A stretch of DNA of 64,000 nucleotides. It comes from Escarpia spicata (taxonomy: Eukaryota; Annelida; Polychaeta; Sabellida; Siboglinidae). The notes beneath the pieces were generated by a model that did not search any database, was not told the origin of the DNA, and saw only the letters and a program-made list of their open reading frames with translations. Positions 55,801-64,000 of the stretch are shown in pieces (positions within the stretch are counted from its first letter, which is position 1; every line of letters starts with the position of its first letter). The translations under genes and the position numbers were made by a program. The DNA lies in contig OZ023205.1 of assembly GCA_963995525.1 (NCBI GenBank), forward strand, positions 52,198,214-52,262,213, given 5' to 3'.

Positions 55801-56126
55801 GGAGGGAGTGGGCTCAGACAACCGAGACGGAGGAGTTGCTGAAACACGTCAAGGGGTGTTTCAGCGGGGTCTGGAGGTTTATCCACCCCGTCAACATTGT
55901 CTGATTTAGCTGCTTGCGTGTCGATAATAATGTGAATGTTATTCTGGTTTAGCGTTGTGCTGGCGTCGGTGGTTTCGTTGTCGTTGTTGACCCCGTTCGG
56001 AGATTTACAGACATGATTGTGTCCGTTGTCATAGCGTGACCGTGGAGACGTGGTATCTGGCACCTTGATGAAGAACACGCTGACATCTGGGTAGATTTCG
56101 AGCAGCTCACAAAGAAATGATAGATC
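40645..56126 (-). CDS. DSTYK: DSTYK, dual serine/threonine and tyrosine protein kinase, 3' eleven coding exons
   Basis: A spliced host gene. Eleven exons with GT-AG borders join in consistent phase to 757 codons plus stop. Residues 1-244 hold the regulatory region ([20 protein letters not shown]; a poorly conserved Asn/Asp-rich insert at about 25-85). Residues 245-460 are helical ([21 protein letters not shown]). The kinase domain follows: GRGQYGVV (470-477), catalytic Lys 492 in [12 protein letters not shown] with Asp 587, and DLG with Asp 605 in place of [12 protein letters not shown] is at 621-629, [12 protein letters not shown] after it, and [11 protein letters not shown] near the end. 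DLG and GTPIHMAPE are typical of DSTYK. Known members are about 900 residues, so the N-terminal part is missing and must lie beyond 64000. Vertebrate DSTYK acts in FGF/ERK signalling and cell death; the role here is inferred. Confidence 0.93.
41528..41777 (-). CDS. DSTYK: DSTYK exon 10 of those in the window (250 bp)
   Basis: Activation segment: [29 protein letters not shown], then [18 protein letters not shown]. Acceptor TTTCTGTAG, donor GTAAGA. Confidence 0.94.
42230..42445. repeat. Degenerate TTTAAAATGTTGTGAGG minisatellite in intron
   Basis: Seven or more variants of (T)TTAAAATGTTGTGAGG at about 25-35-base spacing, ending ten bases from the donor of the catalytic-loop exon. Confidence 0.75.
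42455..42545 (-). CDS. DSTYK: DSTYK exon 9 of those in the window (91 bp)
   Basis: Catalytic loop exon: [19 protein letters not shown] followed by RDIKLKNVL. Acceptor GCTTGTAG, donor GTATGT. Confidence 0.93.
42880..43150 (-). mobile_element. SINE with tRNA-derived head (family A, full copy)
   Basis: On the minus strand the head reads TTAGTGTAGTGGTTAGG (A box), GCCTGGCATGCCAGC in the anticodon-arm position and GAGTTCGAAACCC (B box). The body runs through ACTCGGAGATCACATTAATG and CCACCCTCAGTGCCAGCAC. The body recurs without a head at 57446-57580. Confidence 0.85.
44084..44236 (-). CDS. DSTYK: DSTYK exon 8 of those in the window (153 bp)
   Basis: Encodes [36 protein letters not shown] and the hinge region. 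Acceptor TTCGTAG, donor GTAAGA. Confidence 0.92.
44806..45223 (+). mobile_element. MITE, TGTGACCTGCCACAG family, copy 1 (418 bp)
   Basis: Ends TGTGACCTACCACAG (44806-44820) and CTGTGGCAGGTCACA (45209-45223) are inverted repeats. The body has GATTCCACAGATTATAAAC, CATTTGTTTAAATATCTTCAGT and ATTTTATTAGTTTCGGATTATTTG. It shares these blocks with 47140-47495 and 50553-50929, all in the same direction and all in DSTYK introns. Confidence 0.8.
45296..46105. mobile_element. Inverted-repeat element of about 0.8 kb
   Basis: CACTACCCGAAAATGGCC at 45299 returns inverted to about 46101. Matching inner blocks (TAATTAGTTAAATGA; TTGTGTATTACTATGG; AACGTTTCTAG; TGGTTGATCATACAATTGTCAAG) lie in mirrored order. 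A block at about 45750-45890, with a (TAGG)n start, interrupts the right arm and looks like a later insertion. Confidence 0.78.
46286..46442 (-). CDS. DSTYK: DSTYK exon 7 of those in the window (157 bp)
   Basis: The nucleotide-binding lobe: G-loop [11 protein letters not shown], catalytic Lys in CAIK, then [18 protein letters not shown]. Acceptor TGTCTCAG, donor GTAAGT. Confidence 0.93.
47140..47495 (+). mobile_element. MITE, TGTGACCTGCCACAG family, copy 2 (left end lost)
   Basis: GATTCCACAGATGGTGAGC, CCTCATTTGTTTAAATATCTTCAGT and a right end CACTGTGGCTGGTTGCA match copies 1 and 3; the middle is more diverged. Confidence 0.72.
47780..48110 (-). mobile_element. SINE-like element, tRNA-derived head (family B, copy 2)
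   Basis: On the minus strand GAGCTCAGTGGCGTAGTGC (A box) and CTGGGTTTGAATTC (B box) form the head. The body ends CTGTGCTATATAAGAACTTACC. The head end is about 20 bases from the splice donor of the exon at 48130. Confidence 0.8.
48130..48338 (-). CDS. DSTYK: DSTYK exon 6 of those in the window (209 bp)
   Basis: Encodes [18 protein letters not shown] through [15 protein letters not shown], just before the kinase domain. Acceptor TTTTCTAG, donor GTGAGT. A SINE lies about 20 bases past the donor. Confidence 0.92.
48430..48610 (+). repeat. Dispersed repeat C, plus copy
   Basis: GATACATTGTTTGTTCAAATAC, ACTGAAGTAATGCACA, ACACTCTATGAACGGATCACTG and TTGTTGGCAACAACA-CTATTAAAG match the reverse complement of 53650-53825. 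Confidence 0.75.
49056..49153 (-). CDS. DSTYK: DSTYK exon 5 of those in the window (98 bp)
   Basis: Encodes [18 protein letters not shown] and MLNSLRET. Acceptor TTTTGCAG. The donor GTCAGG is weak, but phase and family continuity into the next exon support it. Confidence 0.87.
50124..50207 (-). CDS. DSTYK: DSTYK exon 4 of those in the window (84 bp)
   Basis: Encodes [18 protein letters not shown] and EKMKQ, phase 0 at both ends. Acceptor TTTTTTCCAG, donor GTAACA. Confidence 0.9.
50553..50929 (+). mobile_element. MITE, TGTGACCTGCCACAG family, copy 3 (377 bp)
   Basis: Left end TATGACCTGCTGCAG, right end TGACAGGTCACA. The internal blocks match copy 1 closely (TTGGGTTATGTGA; TTAGTTTTGGATTATTTGTTG). 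A microsatellite starts directly after the right end. Confidence 0.78.
50924..51026. repeat. CA/GC alternating microsatellite at a splice donor
   Basis: CACACACAAGCATGCGCACACACGCATGCG and similar units. About 48 bases are strictly alternating purine-pyrimidine. It ends at the GTAGGC donor of the exon at 51028. Confidence 0.9.
51028..51131 (-). CDS. DSTYK: DSTYK exon 3 of those in the window (104 bp)
   Basis: Encodes [17 protein letters not shown] and TTEALKE. Acceptor CTCCTGTAG, donor GTAGGC, which runs straight into a TG-rich microsatellite. Confidence 0.9.
52176..52714. mobile_element. MITE, GGACCGTTTCATTAAG family, copy 2
   Basis: Left end CCTGGGGACTGTTTCATTAAG with AGCTCTTAAG; right end CTTAAGAACTCTTAAG and GTGAAACGGTCCCCTGAG. 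About 540 bases, longer than copy 1 at 31980. Confidence 0.75.
52755..53290. repeat. Degenerate minisatellite, GAGCTTTGATTTAACC unit
   Basis: At least twelve variants of CTGAGCTTTGATTTAACCCTGAGCTTCT, spaced about 36-42 bases. It ends about 27 bases from the donor of the exon at 53317. Confidence 0.85.
53317..53469 (-). CDS. DSTYK: DSTYK exon 2 of those in the window (153 bp)
   Basis: Phase 1 in and out. Encodes [20 protein letters not shown] and [13 protein letters not shown]. Acceptor TTTTGTAG, donor GTCAGT. Confidence 0.9.
53505..53620 (-). mobile_element. SINE-like element, family B, truncated copy 3
   Basis: AAGGCAAGTTCTTATGTAGCATGATATCCAGTCCTTAGGACTGCT matches the tail part of 47780-48110 in the same direction; the tRNA-derived head is missing. 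Confidence 0.7.
53650..53870 (-). repeat. Dispersed repeat C, minus copy, with tRNA-like end
   Basis: Inverted relative of 48430-48610. Its outer end on the minus strand reads TAGCGTAATGGACAGGGCGTTGGACTC, which resembles a tRNA D-arm and anticodon arm, so this family may also be tRNA-derived. Confidence 0.65.
53895..54735. repeat. 26-bp minisatellite, about 32 copies, alternating two variants
   Basis: Units TGTGTTACACATCGTACTGCCTCAAA and TGTGTTACACGTTGTATTATCTCAGA alternate, making a 52-bp dimer. The period is not a multiple of three and no unit has a plus-strand stop, so all three plus frames are open (for example 53898-54740 and 53938-54801) and cycle through the same 26-residue peptide. 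It lies in a DSTYK intron on the antisense strand and is not a gene. Confidence 0.95.
55040..55360. mobile_element. MITE, AGTCGAACCTCG type
   Basis: The right end reads GAGGTTCGACTGCAC and the arms share GGTCACCTCG, CAGCCACCTTGCA and TTAAGGTCAC in inverted order, with TAGTCC(C/T)G(C/G)TAAT nearer the centre. The left end lacks the outer ten or so bases. It lies 33 bases past a splice donor. Confidence 0.8.
55394..56126 (-). CDS. DSTYK: DSTYK exon 1 of those in the window (733 bp)
   Basis: Acceptor TTTTGCAACAG before GATCTATC; donor after TTTCTCG, GTACCT. Residues 1-244 plus one base. It encodes [19 protein letters not shown] at its start and [13 protein letters not shown] at its end. The frame remains open a little upstream of the acceptor, but the sequence there is intron-like. 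Confidence 0.9.
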
Positions 56127-57445
56127 CTGTTGCAAAAGATAACACCATATTATCATGTGTGCCAATATGTAGTTGCCATATGTTAATACATAAAACACGT
56201 AAAACCATTTTACTTTTTTTAATTCGCTGAGAAGTCCCCCAAGCATATCCAAACACATCCAAAGTGGATTTAAATAAATTGCATTTTTAACTGTTTACAT
56301 TTAACGTGGCACATCTTTCTGCAACTTTTTGGCCATTTATAGTGGGTCTTTACAAATTGAGAAGCCCTCAACATATTTCAGTTCTTTTTACTAGGAAGCT
56401 CAGTCTAGGATGATCCACACAATGCAATACTTTTCCTTAAACTAGGCTTACAGGGAATAAGCCCTTTCCTCCACTTGGAATTAGCAGGCACCGTAATTTG
56501 TAACAGGAAGTGTGCTGTGTAGGACGTTGGGAAATGAACATTGACCAACATAGGATATTGCAATTAACTCGGTCTTGGTAATATTGCCAATAAAGCTTAT
56601 TTTGAAACAGGATGTTTTGTTTGCTATTTGAGCATGCCCCGGGTTCAATTTGGTTCAATCAGGTTTACTAAACACAATTTGGCAGACAGTTATCTTCAAA
56701 ACATTATATTAATTAATGGATAAAAACAAGGAACAACCTGCCTCCTTTTAAATGATGTGATCAATACTTACATTACAATTTTTAAAATGTTTAGAGGGGT
56801 GGAAAACATTTAACATAAGTAATTCTGGTTTGGCAGCAAACTGCCACCAACATAACCTGTATTAGTAGCAATAACTAAGTTTGAATTGATGAAGAACTAA
56901 CATAAATTTCTAAATGTACAAAAGCAATGATCTATAAAAGAGTCTTGTGTGGTCACATGTTTCGGTGACCGGTGGCGTACTGGCCCCACTTATAGGTTTA
57001 GGCTAAATCTTGATACAATGTAACTCTTCAGCAGGTAGTTGGGATTATAGTTAGGTGAATGAATGGTGTGCTTGGTTAGTACGGTACGGTGCCTAAGGTC
57101 TACTGTGATTACAGTAGTAATGATGTTGTATATATCTATAACAATACTGCTAATGTGGTATATGCCGAAATGTGGGCTCTGTCAACCTGAGGGACAGGAG
57201 ACTAGTATGGGCTCAGTCACAGGCCTGGCCTTGGGATGTAGAGCCCACATTTCTCTCTCTAACTAAATCTCTTAATAAACGTCATTCATTTGGCCTTCTT
57301 TCATCACTATTCATGACTTGTGTTGGTGCTTGCATAAAAACAAATCTAGTCCACATGCAGTCGTCATTATTCAGATAAACAACCACATAGGGTGTGGTTA
57401 TCTGGATGAGGTCTTATTCAACCATTCAGCTTTTTTTACGTTCAG

Positions 57446-57580
57446 AACATTAACCCAAAGCCACCCTTTCTACGCTGACACTGAGGGGGTCACTGCCAGA
57501 GTGCATGCTGTCCTTAACTTTGCTCATTTCCATTTAATGAAACCGAGATTAACATTGACACCCGAGACAGTCTGATGCAG
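57446..57580 (-). mobile_element. SINE family A, truncated copy
   Basis: CAGAACATTAACCCAAAGCCACCC, CTGACACTGAGGG-GTCACTGCCAG and ATTAACATTGACACCCGAGAC match the body of 42880-43150; no tRNA head is left. Confidence 0.75.
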
Positions 57581-58367
57581 ATCTTCTACAATTTGACAGT
57601 CTTGAAAGTGATACCAGAATTCTAGCTTGAAAAACCGAGCTCTGTGTTAGTCACTAACTAAGTGTGTCTCTTGACACAGAAATTAATTTTCGTTCACAAA
57701 GTGTGCAGTTTACTGTTAAATTCACATTCAGTGTCAGCTATGGAATGTGGTTAGCATTAGTGCTGCACTGAGACCTTCAGAAGGAACTCAACAAGTGGAT
57801 TCATACAAGTAACATTATTACGTAATAAAAAGTTACAGGGTAGGGTTAAAGTGGAGTGTGAACTTCTGTGTGAAGTGTACAACTTGAAGTGTGACATGTG
57901 CAATTTGAAGTGTACAGTGTAAAGTGTACGACATTTGTATTGATTTCATAGGTGAAGTCATGTGGTTTTGTGTACATGCTTTACACTTGTAACATTGTGT
58001 TTAAATTAAAGTTATGGATGATGAATATTTTTTACATAATTTAGAATTTTTAGACACAATACTCTAAAATGCATAATTATTTTGTATTTTTACACTGACA
58101 TTTTACATAACAAACATACATGACATGCTGCAGCCGGTCAGACTGTAACATACATTTTGGCAGTACATTGTATTGTGTTATGAGCATCAACTAAAAGGGT
58201 AATATCTCGGTTTTCAATATCACTGTCGCCTGTGTAAGTCAATTTGTTGCAATGTTATGGGTGTCTGAAATGGCCCATCTGAATTCAAGTTTTGAGACAG
58301 ACAATATCAAAGTTACCCATACGTAATGATGTTTCAAATCACATACCATTACATTCAATTCAAAATA

Positions 58368-58518
58368 CACATACGCACACACACGCACGCACACACTCAC
58401 ACACACACAAACACCCACACACTCACACACACACAAACACCCACACACACACTCACACACACACAAACACCCACACTCACTCACACACACACTCACACGC
58501 ATACACAGTACACACACA
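58368..58518. repeat. (CA)n microsatellite with CCCACA interruptions
   Basis: ACACACAAACACCCACACACTC units repeat several times. Readings on either strand give Cys/Val or His/Thr runs only. Confidence 0.93.
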
Positions 58519-60837
58519 ACACTTTTTCCAAGATAATAATTCCAAATTGCATTATTGAAACTGGTTACTTACTTTGAGTGTTTCTAGAAATTCAAAAAAC
58601 CAAAATCGATACTTTCACCCTGTGAAGGTACTTTGGCTTTTCCTCAGTTTTGTGACAGTGACCTTATCATGGTATGAACCACTGCAGCCTGGATATCACA
58701 TAATGTCTGTCAGAATTGCTGCATTGCTATAATAGGTAACAATGATAATGTCTTGATATTTTACATAAAATATTAAACTATATACACAGAAAGGGCATTT
58801 TAACTGACTAGTGCCTTGGTACACAATTGATCAGAAAGGCTTCAATGGGTCGACTTTGGACCTGTAGGTGTAATTTGTAGGTTGTGGGTCAAGCCCAAAC
58901 ATTCAACACTCATTCATGAATGAGATATTTATACACTACACAAGATTTTATAGCACAATGTCCATTCAGAGGTACATACAATGTACCTGTGTAGGCCTGT
59001 ACCCTCTTGCACTGGAGACTTCACACTTAAACATTGGCAATGACAGCTATACGATACAAAATTACAGATATTTAGTCTTTTTTTTGCTTTTTGCTAAGTG
59101 TTCAAGGGTGTACATCTCACATGCTATGAGGCAAAACATTCCTTAACAAGTATAATGATTTTTATAATAAAATACACGTTCAGTCTTTTTTGGTAACCTG
59201 GTTGACTTTGATGATATGTATTCGTTAACAATTATATTAGTTCCTAATGTTTTATAAATTCTATTTATGTTCTTAATTGAATATAAGAATAAATTTAAAA
59301 TATGTTCAAACTGCCAAAACAAACTGTGTTTAATAAATGTCAAAACAGTATTCGCAAATTATATATTGCAACTTTCACCCACGCAAACCATTCTATTAGC
59401 AATTAGCCGGTACTGGCATTGTTTTGTAGCTTTTATTGTTTTGAAGTTCCCATGCTCCTGATCACAAACTTCGTGCTAATAATGACTTCCCCTGGCTAAT
59501 TCTGGGTAACAGAATGTTATATAAACAATCCTGGTTTAACGCCTCCTTTAAATACTTTCCAATCCTCCATTTAACGATATTTTCAGAGAACTATCTACCC
59601 CAATTCCAACTCCGAATTAGAATAAAATTCTGCGTGTGACAGTGCATGACAGCTAACAAAAAAGTTAAGTATTTCGCAATACTGACTCCGCCTACGCAGT
59701 GCACTTTGGCCTTATTATCCAGAGATAAACTAACTGCTTTTCTTTATGCGGTCGATGCCTTCCAAACCACAGACACAGAGCAGTCAATAGTCAACACAAT
59801 TCCCACGCCCAGAAGTCAAAATTTATGGGTCCACAAACAACCAAAAATCCATGCCTCATGTCTTTTTCCAAACAACATGGGCCGTGGTGCAGTGCCTCGT
59901 TCCCCTATTCGTAACATGGGTGAAGCGTAGGTGCTAAGGTTCACCCACATTTAGGGATAGGGGAAAACTTCAAAAAAGATAATTTAGACCTTGTTTTACA
60001 CCTACTTGGCTACGGGGATAGGGGAAACAAATAATTTAGCCAAAGAAAGTTCTACTTTTCCCACCTACTCGGCTATTGGTAGTTTGTTTGAAAACACATT
60101 TAATAAACACATTTAATTTCTGCACTGAACTTACAAATTGTACTTGCAAATGGTAGTTTTATTTTGAATTCCTGCAATGTTTTCTTGCTTCTCTCTTGAC
60201 TTTATATTTCATCAATGATCAAACAGTTACTTTAATTTATACAATAATCAACTTATTGAAAATGTTGTTCATGACTTCAAGATAAAATGTTAATACCAAG
60301 AATCAAACTTACATTAGAGCTATAGTTGAAACATGCAATGTGACATCAGTGCGTGATCAAGCTTCGCTCTAGACAGATCGAAATGTCACATGTTTCAACT
60401 ACAGCTCCAGTGAAAGTTTAATTCTTACAATTAAAATAATCAACTTATTATTAATTAATACAATTATATAACCTAAAAAAAGAACTATATAACTGGAACA
60501 CCATTAAGCCTGTTACAAGGAGTTTTCACCACAACTATTTACTGGATTATCTGGCTTAAAATTATCCACCATGACAGCCAATGCACTCATGCGTAGCAGA
60601 TCTATTAATAGTTCTGTCTAGCTCAGCCCTGGTCTTGGAACAAACACGATGTTGTGCTGACATGAAATTGGCTGATTATTATCTGTTGTGAAATGTCATT
60701 GTACTATTGCAACTTAATGACCTTTTGTAGGAGGATCAAAGGTGTCATATGAAAATTCAGCAGACCTCTGCACAGTATAGTTTTGATTGGAGCACATGAG
60801 GTACACCAGACTGTAAAGTTATCCTACGTGGATAATA

Positions 60838-61030
60838 CACATATAAACACACATGCAAACACTCATGCACACACACACACATGCACGCACGTATGCACAC
60901 ACACAAGTCACCCATGTATGGACGCATACGCACACACAAACACGCACACAAACACGCACACACACGCACAAACACACACATGCACAAAATGCACAAACAT
61001 ACACATGCACACACACAGGCACAAACAATG
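60838..61030. repeat. (CA)n-rich compound microsatellite
   Basis: CACACA, CATGCACACG and AACACGCACACA units with interruptions. Confidence 0.93.
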
Positions 61031-61309
61031 TACAAGCATAAACATGTACACTGTGTCATGTGCACAACCTTTTTAGGAAGTGCTCAGCCTTGCTGCAATT
61101 ATTGCATAATGGCAATTAGATCACCTCACTTCACTGCTGTCTGTTGCAGACAGTGAAGAGTACTTTCATTTACAGTACTGCCGGAATTGTGCCAAAACAG
61201 ACTGAATGGAACTTGAAGTGCCAACCGGGAGTTTTAATGGTAGAAAAGCCATTAATTGCCAGTTCTTCAGGGGAAAATGTCATGTTTACAACTCTTGCTA
61301 TCGGGCAAT

Positions 61310-62640
61310 TCCACTGTTACGTGTGTGACATGCAGACATTTTAAATATTTGAACTTCTACAGATCTATGCTGATGTATTGCAAACTGTTATAAATGTGAT
61401 CATTGTTCTATGTTTTGTTTAATAGCTAGTGTATGAAAATTTTTATTTTCATCAATTAATTTTCAAAAATATGTTACATGTGTGACTTAAGTCTGTGAAG
61501 TTATGATAGTATGTTATTCAGTTTCTTTATCATAAATAAGTATACATGTATAGGTATACAGTGTATCTGTATAACACTGTGATTGGTTAATATTTTTTTA
61601 ATGTGGCGTTACATGTATGACATGTTTTTGTTACATGTGTGACGCTTGTGAATTTGACCTAATAATTTGCTGAAAGTGAAATATGTGATTTTTGATGCAT
61701 GCTGTGATAACAAAAGACAGTAAGGTTACTTGATTGTAATAAATTAATCAATTATGTGGATGTAAAATATGTCAAATCCAGTGTTACGTGCGTGACGCTC
61801 AAAACTCTATAAAACTTCAGATGGGCACATCAGTTATTGTCCAAAATCTGTGAAGTTTTCGAAATATGTTAATACCGGGTAAGTGGCATTATCCTAAACA
61901 TGCATATATGTATAGGAAAACTCTGTATATGTATATATGACAGTAATTTGCATAAAAATATAAATGTGACATTATATGTGTAACATACTTTTGTTACGTG
62001 TGTGACGCTTGTGGCAATGACTTTATAATTTGCTGAAATTTACCTAGCACTGTTTACTGAGTTTACATAACAATAAAAAATATGACATGCATAATGCATA
62101 CTATAATTTAGCACAACATAATTAGGTAAGCTGATTATGATAAAACAATAAATTATGTGACATATTCATGTGACAAGAGGAATAGTGACTTATTTTAGGA
62201 TGAATCCAAGCAAATCAGACATTAAAAAAAGGAATTGAGGCTATATTTTCCCGTGGCTGTCAACTATAGTTGACCTGATGTGGTGTTGCTCCATTGTGAC
62301 ACATTAGCAATTCAATTATAGTTATTAAAAGTTTCTAAAGATACAGCTGTATATTGTGCCATGATATACGTAGGTATTAGATTCACAAATGTAACGCAAC
62401 GTTACGTGTGTGACACACATTATACAGTTAAATATTTGTTATGTCTTTTATATTTTGGTATTACAGAAGTATTCATATCTTGATTTATAAAGCAATTAGA
62501 GATTAAAAAGCAAAATTATTTTTGGAAAAAAAAATTATTTTTGGAAAAATGAGTTACGTGTGTGACATGAACAGTTTAATTTTTTAAATATTTATATATA
62601 TATATATATACATGTATAACTTAAAAAAAATATTGTTGTG
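61310..62640. repeat. Degenerate tandem repeat of about 360 bp carrying TTACGTGTGTGAC motifs
   Basis: GTTACGTGTGTGAC or a close variant appears at about 61317, 61470, 61610, 61640, 61781, 61997, 62400 and 62553. Longer blocks also recur: TCTGTGAAGTT at 61490 and 61848; GTTAC(A/G)TGTGTGACGCTTGTG...ATAATTTGCTGAAA at 61640 and 61997. The offset is about 358 bases, so this is a diverged long-unit array. Confidence 0.7.
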
Positions 62641-64000
62641 GGTTAAATTTAATTTCATTGTAACCAGTGACATCTGAGTTCACCTAAATAACTTCTTTAA
62701 AAAAAATTACAATAAAAATGTGGTGTTACTTGAATTTAGAAAATGGGTATTATAATAAATTACATACCTGTATTCAAAATGGCCATTATTTCCCATAAAA
62801 ATTTATAAAATCATATTTGTTAACTTGTTTCATAACAATGAGATGTAGACGTAAATAGGTCAAGATTTGTTATCCTAGTGCAATTCACAATTGTAGCTAG
62901 TCACCTCACAGGCTCACTTTCCTTGGAATCGCCCTATATCACTATCATATTTGTACGGACACTGATTTTCGATATTTTGAAATAAACATGATTACTATGC
63001 AATGGTATTCGTTTATTTTGGTGGATTTATGACGCAGGATTTTTAAAACACACAAAGCAAATCATTGCAAAGTGTCATAGTGCCCCTGCTACCTCGTGTC
63101 AACCGACGTAAACAGGGACGCGGGTGGAAGGCCCTAACGAAAACCGTTTCGTGGTCATTGTAGACATGGTTGTCCGCTAAGCGCATTGAAGACATGTTAT
63201 TAATTAAATATACTTGTCACATAGTTAGAAATCGCAAAAGTGTACAGATTCCGGTTTCGAAAACAAAACTTGAAGGACTAACAACAGCTAGGTTACGCCG
63301 GCTCAAAATGATGTAGTTTGGGTTTTGTAGTTCTAAAAAATTCCATTGGATGGCGTCAAATGGTAGAACAAAAATAATTTGTGAAACAGTATCAGTGATT
63401 TGAACATTCATAATTGTTAATATGGTTGCTTGTAACATTTACATTTGTTAACTTATATATTAAGCACTGCTGCATTAGAAATAACCAGTAATTTTTATGT
63501 TATTGTGTGACAGGAATTATTATATAATCTAAATTGATTATGTTCGTTTGTTACTGTGTTGCAGATATTCCACAAATAAATGTTGTTAGAAAAGTTAACC
63601 ACACAGTAAAACAGTATTATTTAGACGCAGTAATCTTTTTATATTGTGATATTTTAGATAATTTTGAAATAAAATATTTCTTTTCTAAACAGAAATAAGC
63701 TTTTTTAGGCAGTATGCCATTTTAAAACGGAAAATGTGTCATTTGACATGGAAAACGCACCCTTTTAAAAGGAATTTTTTTCTTCAACGAAACAAATACG
63801 TTGTTTGAAATGAATTTGCCTTTTCTGAAACTTTTATTTTTTAGTAATTGTCTTAAATACGTATTAATGATATTATGGAAATTGAAATCATTCAATGATT
63901 CATTAATTTTACTTCAGTTTGTGGAATGGCACAAGCAAAACAAACATCATAATGTCTGCAATGCGAAAATGCACTTAATAAATAAAAATTCCACATTTAA

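Larger units (their letters stand above)
56127..64000 (-). other. DSTYK upstream intron (or 5' region); no further exon found
   Basis: I searched for the N-terminal GTPase-like part expected of DSTYK and found none. Open frames here are short or lie over CA repeats. A 94-codon plus frame (59646-59930) has no family features. 57600-58360, 58600-60830 and 62650-64000 are AT-rich with nothing else recognised. Confidence 0.55.

Noticed and set aside
58239..58577. His/Thr- or Cys/Val-rich proteins
   Set aside because: Artefacts of CA microsatellites, as are the frames at 60757-61156.
59646..59930. 94-codon plus-strand gene
   Set aside because: No motif, no homologue I recognise and no splice or promoter context; kept as unassigned.

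Overview
This window is eukaryotic, most likely nuclear DNA of a marine invertebrate and plausibly a mollusc; the phylum is an inference from the mix of repeats and genes. Most of it is AT-rich, intron-bearing and full of transposon relics. It divides into three parts: an inserted Polinton/Maverick virus-like transposon (245-12889), a repeat-rich stretch with no intact gene (12896-40640), and the 3' two thirds or more of a spliced host kinase gene, DSTYK, on the minus strand (40645-56126), followed by its upstream intron or flank to 64000.

The Polinton is visibly richer in GC than its surroundings. It has 236-bp terminal inverted repeats (245-480 and 12654-12889), a 6-bp target duplication AATAAG (239-244 and 12890-12895), and an AG 5' end. 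Plus strand: an OB/zinc-ribbon-like ORF, a hypothetical ORF and a protein-primed family B DNA polymerase. Minus strand: packaging ATPase, a small basic pX-like protein, a conserved 198-aa protein, a chromodomain-bearing rve integrase and a truncated major capsid protein. Polymerase, integrase, ATPase and capsid genes all carry frameshifts, stops or deletions; no protease or penton gene is recognisable. It is a dead, moderately old copy. TATA-like boxes sit before several genes, one of them inside the 3' end of the ATPase.

The middle region holds a 1.5-kb foldback with tRNA-like promoters in both arms (13074-14550), a palindromic element (16731-17145), and a decayed multi-frame gene of a repetitive protein family (about 18450-22310, minus). 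It also holds CR1-like LINE fragments (23860-24350 minus; 36305-37505 plus), an AT-cored MITE (26484-26789), and a TIR-bounded 1.8-kb transposon (29957-31791) carrying the C-terminal half of the same protein family. A 2.7-kb minisatellite (33110-35815) has higher-order duplications.

Eleven DSTYK coding exons were delimited by hand. All splice phases agree and together they give 757 codons plus a stop. All kinase motifs are present (G-loop, Lys, HRD, DLG, APE). The N-terminal exon or exons must lie beyond 64000. The introns hold three copies of one MITE, several SINEs, an inverted repeat pair and two minisatellites; five of the ten introns have a repeat immediately downstream of the 5' splice site.
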